A stretch of 27,466 nucleotides of DNA from an uncultured Coriobacteriales bacterium (GCA_946892075.1 CAMPNZ010000014.1:1-27466), one strand, 5' to 3'. Positions 7,798 to 15,751 are shown, counted from the stretch's first letter. Notes: generated by a model from the letters alone, not told the origin. Numbers and translations: made by a program.

Positions 7798-8922
7798 CTA
7801 GTTAAAATTAAACAGCTTTTGCGCGATACGATACCCCGTCATACCTATGGCTCTTCCCGTTTTACCTGGTAAATTCATGCCTACATTGACAATATTTTTG
7901 CGAATATGAGGATATGTGAGCGGCTGTTTTTCTTTCAAATAACGCCACACATCGTCAAGTTTTGCCAAGGAATCGGGTGTGTTTATCATGCGCAAAAATA
8001 CTGAACAGATGCAAAACATAATAGCAAGATAGTTTTCCATGTATTTACGCAGCTTAGGGTTAAGCGAAATAGTATCAAGATCGATGGTATCAATCATCAG
8101 CTTTGTTACGCGAATATGCTGGTCAATGCGCGATTTCATGATGTCCTCGTTCACGCTTTGACCTTCGCGGCCAATGAAATAGCGATACATATCAACGTTA
8201 AAATAGCGTATCGTTTTTACGGCAACCAGAGGCACATACACAAAAATGTTGTCGACATAAAAACAATGTTCAGGCAACTGAAGATGCACATCATGCAGCA
8301 GCTGCGTGCGGTAAATAACAGAATGCATCAGCAAATACTGACTGGGACGAAATGAGTTGATATCACTCCAGGTGAAAATCTTGTTTTGCGGAAAAACATT
8401 GGTGTAACCCATGGGTGTTTGCGCATGTTCGTACACTTTTTCATACACATAATTGCCGACAATTAAATCGACAGGATCTTCAATTTGTGCTTGCTCGTGA
8501 ATGAACTGCATAATGGTGCGCATCGATGACGTATCAAGCCAATCATCAGCGTCAACCACTTTGAAATACAAGCCCGACGCGCGCTGCAAACCAGCATTAA
8601 CCGCCGAGCCATGTCCGCCGTTTTCTTTGTGAACTACGTGAATAAGATATGGAAAACGTTGCTGCCATTCATCAAGTTTACCAGGTGTTTCTTCGTCAGT
8701 AGAACCATCATCTACCGCAATAATCTCAATATCGGCACAAGCGCCCGCGCCAGCGTCAGCGCCACCAGCTTGCACACCCGCACCAGCATCAGCACCATGC
8801 TTGTGAGCTTCGCTTTGCACGGTGTCAGCAAACGACAAAAGCGACTTCATACACGTGTCAATATAGGGAGCAGCATTATAACAAGGAATAACTAACGACA
8901 ACAATTTCACGTTACCACACAA
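7798..8922 (-). CDS. Glycosyltransferase family 2 (GT-A fold)
   Basis: Transfers a sugar from a nucleotide-sugar donor, probably for a surface polysaccharide or glycolipid; acceptor unknown. The N-terminal GT-A domain shows LLSLVIPCYNAAPYI, then IEIIAVDDGSTDEETPGK, the GGHGSAVNAGL loop and the metal-binding DADDWLD. The C-terminal 200 residues are helical and basic without recognised domains. Between the first helix and the VDDGSTD strand there is a repetitive Gly/Ala/Asp insert of about 30 residues (ADAGAGVQAGGADAGAGACA). The open frame begins at TTG 8922; GTG 8910 in frame (VKLLSLVIP) is as likely, and neither has a strong ribosome site. It is a single gene between copA (108-base gap) and the divergent pta, with no other polysaccharide genes beside it. 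Confidence 0.9.
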   Translation of the reverse strand: MCGNVKLLSLVIPCYNAAPYIDTCMKSLLSFADTVQSEAHKHGADAGAGVQAGGADAGAGACADIEIIAVDDGSTDEETPGKLDEWQQRFPYLIHVVHKENGGHGSAVNAGLQRASGLYFKVVDADDWLDTSSMRTIMQFIHEQAQIEDPVDLIVGNYVYEKVYEHAQTPMGYTNVFPQNKIFTWSDINSFRPSQYLLMHSVIYRTQLLHDVHLQLPEHCFYVDNIFVYVPLVAVKTIRYFNVDMYRYFIGREGQSVNEDIMKSRIDQHIRVTKLMIDTIDLDTISLNPKLRKYMENYLAIMFCICSVFLRMINTPDSLAKLDDVWRYLKEKQPLTYPHIRKNIVNVGMNLPGKTGRAIGMTGYRIAQKLFNFN

Positions 8923-8940
8923 CTTTCTTAAATTTATCTA

Positions 8941-8969
8941 TTGACACAGCCTTGTTGGTATAGTACAAT
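8941..8969 (+). promoter_or_regulatory. Sigma-70-type promoter of pta
   Basis: TTGACA (8941-8946), exactly 17 bases, then TACAAT (8964-8969): perfect -35 and 5/6 -10. It predicts a start near 8976 and a 55-base leader before pta. The -35 lies only 18 bases from the start of the divergent glycosyltransferase, so the two genes share a short control region. Confidence 0.85.
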
Positions 8970-9030
8970 TCACACCCCGCGATAAACAAGCGCTTATGCA
9001 TTCACACTCGTAGAAAAGGCAGCACGCGCT

Positions 9031-10035
9031 ATGATTTCTTTCATCGACACAGTTATTCAACAAGCTAAACGCAAGCCCATGAGCATCGTTCTTCCCGAAG
9101 GAGAAGATGCCCGCATCGAAGCGGCGGCAAAACAAGCAGCTCACGATGGCTTAGCGCATATCAGCGTTATAGTAACCAACGATGAAGAAAAAAAACGCTA
9201 CGCACATGATAATACAATAAGCGCTATTAACGCCGCTACATATGAACACCGTACGCAACTTGCACAAAAATTGTATGAGCTTCGTAAACATAAAGGTGTC
9301 AGCGAAAAGCAAGCTTTTGAAATGCTAGAAAATCCGCTGATATTGGCAATGATGCTCACACGTGAAGGAGTGTTTGATGGCGTTGTAGCAGGTGCAGCTC
9401 ATTCAACCGCAGATGTGTTGCGCGGTGCGCTGCAAATTATCAAAACGGCTCCTGGCACGTCACTCGTAAGTTCTTTTTTCATGATGACGCTGCCTACAAG
9501 CAGCCCTTTAGGCGAACGGACCCTGCTATTTTCCGATTGTGGCTTAAATATTGAACCCACATCGGAGGAACTTGCAAGCATCGCTCTTGCGTCAGCTGAA
9601 TCGTTTCAGCAGCTTACGCAAACAGAACCTCGTGTTGCTCTGCTTTCGCACTCAACACAGGGGTCATCGTCGCAAGCGTGCGCCAAGCGTGTTGCCAATG
9701 CCTGCAAGCTGGCGCGCAGCAAGAATAGCACCGTGCTCATCGACGGAGAACTGCAAGTAGACGCAGCGCTTATTCCTGAAATTGCGGCATCAAAGGCTCC
9801 GCAATCAAACCTTGCGGGGCGTGCAAACTGCCTTATCTTCCCTTCTATTGATGCGGGAAATATTGGCTATAAGCTGGTTGAACGCTTAGCAGGTGCGCAG
9901 GCGTATGGGCCGATAACGCAAGGTTTAGCAAAACCAGTCAACGATCTTTCTCGAGGATGCAGCGCCCGCGATGTGTATGGCGTCATTGCGATAACAGCAC
10001 TGCAAGCACAACGCCATCAAGTTAATTTACGTTAA
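9031..10035 (+). CDS. pta: Phosphate acetyltransferase
   Basis: Acetyl-CoA + Pi <-> acetyl phosphate + CoA; with acetate kinase it gives ATP from acetyl-CoA. The 334 residues match the short, single-domain Pta (PTA_PTB family) with no regulatory N-terminal domain. Landmarks: IVLPEGEDARIEAAAKQA near residue 20, NPLILAMML and DGVVAGAAHSTADVLRGAL around 95-140, LLSHSTQGSS around 207, LIDGELQVDAA near 237, and the C-terminal GPITQGLAKPVNDLSRGCS. The ATG at 9031 is preceded by AAGG about 11 bases upstream, a modest ribosome site. The partner ackA is not next to it but 3.5 kb away on the opposite strand, with the AAA+ gene between. Confidence 0.96.
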   Translation: MISFIDTVIQQAKRKPMSIVLPEGEDARIEAAAKQAAHDGLAHISVIVTNDEEKKRYAHDNTISAINAATYEHRTQLAQKLYELRKHKGVSEKQAFEMLENPLILAMMLTREGVFDGVVAGAAHSTADVLRGALQIIKTAPGTSLVSSFFMMTLPTSSPLGERTLLFSDCGLNIEPTSEELASIALASAESFQQLTQTEPRVALLSHSTQGSSSQACAKRVANACKLARSKNSTVLIDGELQVDAALIPEIAASKAPQSNLAGRANCLIFPSIDAGNIGYKLVERLAGAQAYGPITQGLAKPVNDLSRGCSARDVYGVIAITALQAQRHQVNLR

Positions 10036-10087
10036 CTACCAAATTTATACGGCACACACGTGCTACAAAACGACACGTTCCACTAAG

Positions 10088-10114
10088 AATCCTCCTTATA
10101 GTAAGGGAGGAACA
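10088..10114 (+). repeat. Hairpin repeat copy 1
   Basis: 27 bases identical to 10155-10181. The core CCTCCTTATAGTAAGGGAGG folds as CCTCC-TTA/TAAGGGAGG with one bulged G and a TAG loop; one more pair (T-A) extends it. The left arm is anti-Shine-Dalgarno-like and the right arm is Shine-Dalgarno-like. Confidence 0.9.
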
Positions 10115-10154
10115 AAGCTCACTGCACACACATGCGTGAGAAAGCTCAATGAAA

Positions 10155-10181
10155 AATCCTCCTTATAGTAAGGGAGGAACA
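10155..10181 (+). repeat. Hairpin repeat copy 2
   Basis: Exact second copy of 10088-10114, 67 bases further on. The 40 bases between the copies differ from the repeat but contain AAAGCTCA twice (10114-10121 and 10141-10148). Confidence 0.9.
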
Positions 10182-10288
10182 CGGTGCAGGCACAAGCAAG
10201 ACAAGCAGCAATTCAAAGAAAGCCCCCATCAAATACATGGTAGGGCTCACTCACGAGGTCTTCAGCTTGTGCGCATCAACCCATCGGC

Positions 10289-10298
10289 AAGGAGGTGA
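10289..10298 (+). promoter_or_regulatory. Orphan strong Shine-Dalgarno-like site
   Basis: AAGGAGGTGA is a full complement to the 16S rRNA 3' tail, but no ATG, GTG or TTG lies 4-12 bases downstream. It is also complementary (7 bases) to the CCTCCTT arms of the two upstream hairpins. Possible ribosome standby or regulatory pairing site; function not shown. Confidence 0.4.
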
Positions 10299-10396
10299 AT
10301 CAAGCCACAACCCATCCACCATACTACATTGCAGCTATTCAACGTATGTAACCTTTCGATTCATGGCACAACAGCAGCAACGAACAAAGGAGAATC

Positions 10397-13378
10397 ATGA
10401 GATACTTTCGCGCAGAAATCATTATTGCAAGCCCCTATAACTCAGTTGAACTAAAAAATTATGGCCCAACGAGCATAAAATTCAATGAAACGTATCATCT
10501 TCTACCATTTTGCTTTAGAGATACCGCTAAACAATATCATGCTGCATATCAGTGGCTTGAATCAAATCATCCGGAATTGCTAGACTCAACTGAGCGTAAA
10601 AGAACCAACAGCACCTATAATCGCGATTTATATACTGATATCGATTTTGGATTATCAATTATCTATACGGGCACACAATTCAACGCTCAAGAACTGGATG
10701 CAGCGATTCATCAAACGGCTCAACAGTGGAGTAACTCCATCGTGCTGCACTACACGCTTGCAGAATGCACGTATAGCGAATGTGTCAGCTTATCAGACTA
10801 TCCAAGTGCGTTTCAACGAACAGAGCAAAACGAAGCATATCTAGAAACCGCACTTGATGTTGCATCGATGAACCATTTATTCAACAGCTCTGTTTACAGA
10901 CGAAATTTGCTTAAAGATTTTACGGTTACCGTTCCTGCTAATATAACAGAACAGCAGATAATCGAAGAAGCGCACAATACTAAATTCTCGCAAGCACTTG
11001 AAAAAGAAATTCATACTCTCTACTCTCATGCACAACAAGCAGAATTTTTGCCTGTGCACTACTTATTTGAAAGCGATACCCCTTTTGACATTAAAGACCC
11101 TGTTGAAATACTTATTTCGGCACTCAATGCTACCGGGCGTCTTTCGTGTAATCATGTGTTTGACTTTAATATTGAGTCAATCCTTCGCGGTCGATGGGAT
11201 ATTGACAAAATATTACCCTATATGGACGAATCGCTTGTACGTTGCCTTAAAGGAAATATTTTGCTTATACACTATGGGGCATCTGAAAGTGGTACTTCGT
11301 ACGATGAAAACTGCTATATGGTATTATCGAGGATAATGCACTACCTTCGAGCGCATCTTGATGCTACGCAAGTTATCCTAGTTGCGCCTTGTGAAAAGCC
11401 GCTCGTTTATAAGCGTCTGATAGAAATGCTTGGGGCACCCGTTGTTATAATGCAACAAGACGCAAACGCTCAGTTAAACGCATTGGGGGCTTCACAAGCA
11501 TATGAGCAGCTCAAAGAATACGCCAAAAAAGACAAGTTAAAAGTAACTGCTTCACTTAAACAGGCATTTGAAAAACAATTAGAAGATGCTAGTTTTAACG
11601 ATATTGAAAGTTTCTACACGTCATGGAAGCGAAAAGAGCTTATTGCGCAATCGTTTCCTGAATATAAGCAAGAAAGCCAGGCCTTAGTTCAGCTTCAACA
11701 AACACGTGAACCAAAGGAAGCGTGCGCGCAGCTTGACCAGCTGATCGGCCTTGATTCAGTAAAACAGCAAATCAAAGATATCATCGCCCGCTTACTTATG
11801 AACCAAAAAGTGAAAGCGGCAGGCTTGCCTGTACAAACGGCATCGCTGCACTGCGCTTTTCTTGGAAATCCAGGAACAGGCAAAACGGAAGTTGCTCATA
11901 TTTTTGGTGCTTTGCTGCGAGAAGCGCACGTACTTAAAGAAGGTCGCGTTATCACAGTAAACGGGAGCGACAAATCTGCAATGGGCGGGATGTTGGGATC
12001 GTCTATAAAAGACCTGTTTGATAAGGCGCGCGGCTCGGTATTATTTTTCGATGAAGCATATGCACTTACCGGTTACCTCACTCAAATAATTGCACTGATG
12101 GAAGAACGCCGTAACGACACAGTTGTTATTTTCGCTGGTTATGAAGACGAAATGAACCAGTTTATCGATGCGAATGTCGGTATGCGTTCGCGCTTAGGAA
12201 GCATCATACAGTTTCCCGACTATACGCTGCAAGAAAAGCTTGAAATATTTAAGCTGAAATGCAAACAAGCTCACCTTAAGCTCCCAAAAAATACTGAATC
12301 GTACGTTGAAGAAATACTTGCACGAACGGGGAATAGACCAGATCAAGGCAACGCGCGCTATGTACGCAAACTATTTGAAAGCATCCTGGGAGCTCAGCAA
12401 GTTCGCCTTGCGTATAGCAATCAAAAAGGCATTCCAAGTAAAAAAGCTTTGCAAACACTGCTGAAAGAAGATGCTATAACAGCAGACAAAACGCTTACTG
12501 GAGCACAACCACACAACAAGAATGCAAGCGCATATAAGCAGCTAAACGAGCTTATCGGGCTTGATAGCGTAAAACAACTGGTAAAAGAGCGCATCAATCT
12601 TATGAAGGTGCAAAAAGCGCGCCGCGATGCCGGTATAGAAATGCCCTTCATTCCTATGCATATGGCGTTTACCGGAAATCCTGGAACAGGAAAAACAGAA
12701 GTAGCGCGCCTTATAGGAAAGATTCTGAAAGAAGAAGGTGTGCTTTCGGTTGGTGATTTCTTCGAATGCGGGAAACAAGATATTGTATCGTGTTTTGCAA
12801 ATGTTACCGCAGATAAAGTAACCGCTCTGTTTGAGAAAGCGCGCGGATCGGTAATCTTTATTGATGAAGCATATTCACTGCTATACGCTCAGGGTACGGG
12901 AGCTGGAGATGAAGCTATTAGCACCATCATTGCTCAAATGGAGAATTTACGCGATCAAGTTGTGCTTATTCTTGCAGGTTATCCCGATGAGATAAATACG
13001 CTGCTTGATGCAAATGCCGGATTTCGCTCACGCATTAAAACGAATATTTTCTTCCCTGATTACTCGAAAGAAGATCTGTTTCGCATTTGCGAGCTGATGC
13101 TCAAACGCTCTCACCTAAGGCTTGGAAAAGGTGCTCGAGAAAAAATTAATACCATGCTGGAAAAAGCATTGCATGATCCTCAGTTTGGCAATGCTCGCTA
13201 TGTTCGCAATATGATAGACAACGCTATCGTTAATCAGGCAACTCGTGTTGCGTCGCACCTATCAGCGCGCGCAGGTGCGTTCGATAAAAACTTTATGCAA
13301 ACGCTTATTGCAGAAGATTTTGTTGACGTGTCTTCAATAAAAGAAACTCATATTCGACAGATAGGATTTTGTGGATAA
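10397..13378 (+). CDS. Tandem CbxX/CfqX-family AAA+ ATPase with uncharacterised N-terminal region
   Basis: A 993-residue protein of unknown role. Residues 1-440 match no domain I can name. Residues 445-680 and 715-975 are two AAA+ modules of the CbxX/CfqX (SpoVK/EccA-like) type, each opening with LIGLDSVKQ. Module 1: Walker A GNPGTGKT 490-497, Walker B FFDEAY with Asp 552/Glu 553, arginine-finger region GMRSRL 595-600. Module 2: Walker A 760-767, Walker B FIDEAY with Asp 823/Glu 824, FRSR 876-879. Both keep the sensor-2-like GNARYVR. Module 1 lacks about 9 residues after Walker B that module 2 has. Residues 285-355 (GNILLIHYG ... TQVILVAP) may be a degenerate third P-loop fold without Walker A. 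The ATG has AAAGGAG at 10386-10392, 4 bases away. The gene is AT-richer than its neighbours: two 60-base lines I counted gave 33% and 38% GC, against about 53% in xseA. No transmembrane segment or signal peptide is seen. Family members remodel or activate partner complexes; the partner here is unknown. Confidence 0.88.
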   Translation: MRYFRAEIIIASPYNSVELKNYGPTSIKFNETYHLLPFCFRDTAKQYHAAYQWLESNHPELLDSTERKRTNSTYNRDLYTDIDFGLSIIYTGTQFNAQELDAAIHQTAQQWSNSIVLHYTLAECTYSECVSLSDYPSAFQRTEQNEAYLETALDVASMNHLFNSSVYRRNLLKDFTVTVPANITEQQIIEEAHNTKFSQALEKEIHTLYSHAQQAEFLPVHYLFESDTPFDIKDPVEILISALNATGRLSCNHVFDFNIESILRGRWDIDKILPYMDESLVRCLKGNILLIHYGASESGTSYDENCYMVLSRIMHYLRAHLDATQVILVAPCEKPLVYKRLIEMLGAPVVIMQQDANAQLNALGASQAYEQLKEYAKKDKLKVTASLKQAFEKQLEDASFNDIESFYTSWKRKELIAQSFPEYKQESQALVQLQQTREPKEACAQLDQLIGLDSVKQQIKDIIARLLMNQKVKAAGLPVQTASLHCAFLGNPGTGKTEVAHIFGALLREAHVLKEGRVITVNGSDKSAMGGMLGSSIKDLFDKARGSVLFFDEAYALTGYLTQIIALMEERRNDTVVIFAGYEDEMNQFIDANVGMRSRLGSIIQFPDYTLQEKLEIFKLKCKQAHLKLPKNTESYVEEILARTGNRPDQGNARYVRKLFESILGAQQVRLAYSNQKGIPSKKALQTLLKEDAITADKTLTGAQPHNKNASAYKQLNELIGLDSVKQLVKERINLMKVQKARRDAGIEMPFIPMHMAFTGNPGTGKTEVARLIGKILKEEGVLSVGDFFECGKQDIVSCFANVTADKVTALFEKARGSVIFIDEAYSLLYAQGTGAGDEAISTIIAQMENLRDQVVLILAGYPDEINTLLDANAGFRSRIKTNIFFPDYSKEDLFRICELMLKRSHLRLGKGAREKINTMLEKALHDPQFGNARYVRNMIDNAIVNQATRVASHLSARAGAFDKNFMQTLIAEDFVDVSSIKETHIRQIGFCG

Positions 13379-13529
13379 GCGGTAATGTGCAAAGAACGCA
13401 CCTGAGAGCTGCACGCGTGAAAGGAGCATAACTGCAGGCTGCATGCCTGCTTACGCCACGCGCGTGCGGCGCTCGATGATGGAAGCGGACGTTGCGCCTG
13501 CGGCTGCACGCCTGCTTGCCGCATGCAAG
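13379..13529. other. Convergent spacer between the AAA+ gene and ackA
   Basis: Contains a 6-bp hairpin GCAGGC-TGCAT-GCCTGC (13434-13450) and a near-exact direct repeat: GGCTGCATGCCTGCTT at 13437-13452 and GGCTGCACGCCTGCTT at 13502-13517 (15 of 16). Neither has a T-tract, so no intrinsic terminator is called for either convergent gene. Confidence 0.55.
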
Positions 13530-14729
13530 CTAGACGCACTCAGAAACAATATTTTGGGTATCGAGCGCAATCATCAGCTCTTCATTGGTGGGAATAACCA
13601 AAATGTGAACCCGTGATGCGTCGCTTGAAATAGCGCGCTCGCGGGTTTTTTCTTGATTGCGCGTTTCGTCAAGTTGAATTCCCAAACTTTGCAAATCGGA
13701 AAATACCAGCCGGCGCATGATAGGACAGTTCTCGCCCACGCCACCTGATAACACGATGGCATCCACGCCGCCCAAAAGCGCAATATATTGCCCCACATAG
13801 CGCTTTATCGAAACAGCAAACATTTCATAGGCTAATTTTGCGCGATCGTTTCCCTGCTCGGCAGCTTCATATACGCTGCGCAGGTCGTTGCTTACGCCCG
13901 ACACACCTAACAAACCCGACTGTTTATTCAAGATATTGTTCATCTCTTCAGGCGATAGATTCTCGCGCTCCATAAGATACGTAACAATCGCAGGATCAAT
14001 CGAGCCACAGCGCGTGCCCATCATCAGCCCCTCGAGGGGCGTTAATCCCATTGAAGTATCAAGCGCTTTACCATGTTTGATAGCAGTAATCGACGCTCCG
14101 TTTCCCAAATGACAGGTGATAAGATTCAAATCCCACACGTTTTTGTGCAAGAAATTCGCAGCTCGCTGTGCGATATAGCGATGCGAAGTGCCGTGCGCAC
14201 CATAGCGACGAATGTCGTATTTTTGCGCAAGCTCAAAGGGAAGCGGATACGTATAATACGTTGGAGCAAGATTGTGAAAAAACGCGGTATCAAACACTGC
14301 TACCTGCGGTTTTAATGGCAGCAAGCTTTGGCACGCCTCAATACCCATTAAAGCTGCCTTGTTATGAAGAGGAGCAAGCTCGGCCAGCTGGCTAATTTTT
14401 GTAATCACATCAGGCGTTATGCGCACCGATTGCGAAAAATACTTCCCGCCTTGTACCACGCGATGTCCAATGGCGTCAATTTCATCAAGGCTGTTCAAAA
14501 TATGCTGTTTGGGATCACAAATATGGTCAAGTACCACCTGAAGCGCTTCGCTATGGTTACGCATAGGAGTTGAAATAACCACTTCTTCTGAATCGACGCA
14601 ATGAATGTGGTTTGCTCCTTCATTACCAACGCGCTCGCACAAGCCCCGCGCGATAACACGCTTCGTATCTACATCGATTAGCTGGTATTTTAGTGACGAG
14701 GAACCAGCATTCAGCACAAGTATATTCAA
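13530..14729 (-). CDS. ackA: Acetate kinase
   Basis: Acetyl phosphate + ADP <-> acetate + ATP, the substrate-level phosphorylation step after Pta. The 399-residue length is standard. ASKHA-fold motifs are visible: MNILVLNAGSSSLKYQLID at the start (phosphate-1), GHRVVQGGKYF near 88-98, FDTAFF, RRYGAHGTSHRYI, CHLGNGASITAI (phosphate-2), TRCGSIDPAI, and SGGVGENCPIMRR (adenosine site). The start codon is TTG, supported by AAAGGGG at 14737-14743 with 7 bases spacing. It is the last gene of the minus-strand run from rnd, 112 bases after the HIT gene. It converges on the AAA+ gene rather than following pta. Confidence 0.97.
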   Translation of the reverse strand: MNILVLNAGSSSLKYQLIDVDTKRVIARGLCERVGNEGANHIHCVDSEEVVISTPMRNHSEALQVVLDHICDPKQHILNSLDEIDAIGHRVVQGGKYFSQSVRITPDVITKISQLAELAPLHNKAALMGIEACQSLLPLKPQVAVFDTAFFHNLAPTYYTYPLPFELAQKYDIRRYGAHGTSHRYIAQRAANFLHKNVWDLNLITCHLGNGASITAIKHGKALDTSMGLTPLEGLMMGTRCGSIDPAIVTYLMERENLSPEEMNNILNKQSGLLGVSGVSNDLRSVYEAAEQGNDRAKLAYEMFAVSIKRYVGQYIALLGGVDAIVLSGGVGENCPIMRRLVFSDLQSLGIQLDETRNQEKTRERAISSDASRVHILVIPTNEELMIALDTQNIVSECV

Positions 14730-14841
14730 GCAACTACCCCTTTGCTACGTAGAAAACGCACCAGCGTACGCACCACTCAGCCGTTTTGAGACAAGGCTTC
14801 ACGATGCATCCATTCACAGCAATCGTTTGGCGCGTTTCACC

Positions 14842-15207
14842 TTACGCACGCGTACCTTCACGCGATGGATTTCCGCTGTTCATAGGCGCGCCACCCAACA
14901 CATGCACGTGCAGATGATGCACCGTTTGCTGGGCGTCGTCATTCGTGTTCGCAATAACGCGAAAACCGCTCTTCGTTAATCCTGTTATGTCAGCAACGTG
15001 TGCTGCTGCAGAAAAAACATCACCTAGAACCGCTGGTGGCACGTCATCGGCCAGTGAATCGTAATGCGTTTTAGGAATGACCAGCACATGAACAGGCATT
15101 TGCGGACTAATGTCATCAAACGCAAGAACTGAATCGTTTTCATACACCTTTTTGCAGGGAATTTCTCCTGCAAGAATTTTGCAAAATAAGCAATCTTCGT
15201 GTGACAT
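14842..15207 (-). CDS. HIT (histidine triad) family hydrolase, HinT-like
   Basis: Small nucleotide phosphoramidase/hydrolase; the physiological substrate is uncertain. The 121 residues contain the N-terminal CLFC zinc-binding-type pair (Cys 6, 9), the HIT core with FDDISPQMPVHVLVIPK, and the triad VHHLHVHVLGG with His 98, 100 and 102. A GTG at 15216 extends the frame by three codons, but AAGGAG (15217-15222) touches that GTG and is 8-9 bases from the ATG at 15207, so the ATG is preferred. It lies between xseB (about 180-base gap) and ackA in the same direction. Confidence 0.94.
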   Translation of the reverse strand: MSHEDCLFCKILAGEIPCKKVYENDSVLAFDDISPQMPVHVLVIPKTHYDSLADDVPPAVLGDVFSAAAHVADITGLTKSGFRVIANTNDDAQQTVHHLHVHVLGGAPMNSGNPSREGTRA

Positions 15208-15386
15208 ATCAAGCACTCCTTCTGCAATATCAACAACATCATACGCCGGCGTTGCGGCACACCAACTTCACTCACACGCAATACACGATACTCGCACACC
15301 ACGACGCGTACGTGCATACACGCATACGCACATTATGCTACATCATGGTACATCATGGCGTATAAACGCACGTGAACGGGAGCGTC

Positions 15387-15638
15387 TTATGAAAGCGTAG
15401 TATCGCGCTGCTTGTCTTCTTCGTTTACTTCCAGTTCATCCATAAGCGACTCAACCTTAAACGACGCTTGCGAAAGGCGTGTTTTAAGGCTTTTCAGCAA
15501 CGCGACGCCGCGCTCGTAGTGTGAAAGACTGTCCTCAAGTTCCAAGGTATTGCTTTCAAGCAGCTTAACAATTGTTTGCAATTCATCCATCGCCTGACGA
15601 AAACTAAGCTCGTCAACAGGAGTTACTTGAGTATCCAT
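15387..15638 (-). CDS. xseB: Exodeoxyribonuclease VII small subunit
   Basis: Binds along the coiled-coil of XseA to form exonuclease VII, which degrades single-stranded DNA from both ends. The 83 residues form the expected two-helix bundle: SFRQAMDELQTIVKLLE, then LELEDSLSHYERGVALLKSL (the family signature), ending in an acidic tail. The ATG is preceded by GAGAGGA at 15645-15651. It follows xseA in the same direction but with a 222-base gap, which is unusual because the pair is usually overlapping or only a few bases apart. Confidence 0.94.
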   Translation of the reverse strand: MDTQVTPVDELSFRQAMDELQTIVKLLESNTLELEDSLSHYERGVALLKSLKTRLSQASFKVESLMDELEVNEEDKQRDTTLS

Positions 15639-15707
15639 ACGCTATCCTCTCTGGTATGCCATGCATACCGTTTATGCTACCTATCCGTTTATGGCAAACA
15701 TGCCGTA

Positions 15708-15751
15708 CATGTCACATGGAACGTTGTGAATGCCTGCGCGCGTGTGACATG
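15708..15751. repeat. Inverted repeat in the xseA-xseB gap
   Basis: CATGTCACA (15708-15716) and TGTGACATG (15743-15751) form a perfect 9-bp inverted repeat around 26 bases. It has no T-tract. The rest of the gap (15639-15860) holds no supported gene. Confidence 0.6.

Larger units (their letters stand above)
10036..10396 (+). other. 361-base non-coding leader upstream of the AAA+ gene
   Basis: No supported gene. It contains two identical 27-base hairpin repeats (10088-10114 and 10155-10181), a third stem-loop around 10221-10247 (AGCCC/GGGCT plus CCAT/ATGG), and a perfect anti-16S-like AAGGAGGTGA at 10289-10298 with no usable start codon at normal distance. No convincing -35/-10 pair was found for the AAA+ gene. 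No T-tract follows either repeat, so they do not look like ordinary terminators of pta. Confidence 0.6.

Noticed and set aside
10088..10181. Two-repeat mini CRISPR array
   Set aside because: Only two copies, a short strongly self-pairing repeat, one 40-base interval, and no cas gene in the window. Better described as twin hairpins.
10036..10396. Insertion-sequence remnant upstream of the AAA+ gene
   Set aside because: No transposase fragment, no terminal inverted repeats and no target-site duplication are visible. The repeats are short hairpins only.
13443..13616. Small plus-strand frame (about 57 codons) after AAAGGAG near 13421
   Set aside because: The ribosome-like site is too far from the ATG, more than half of the frame is antisense to ackA, and the product has no recognisable features.
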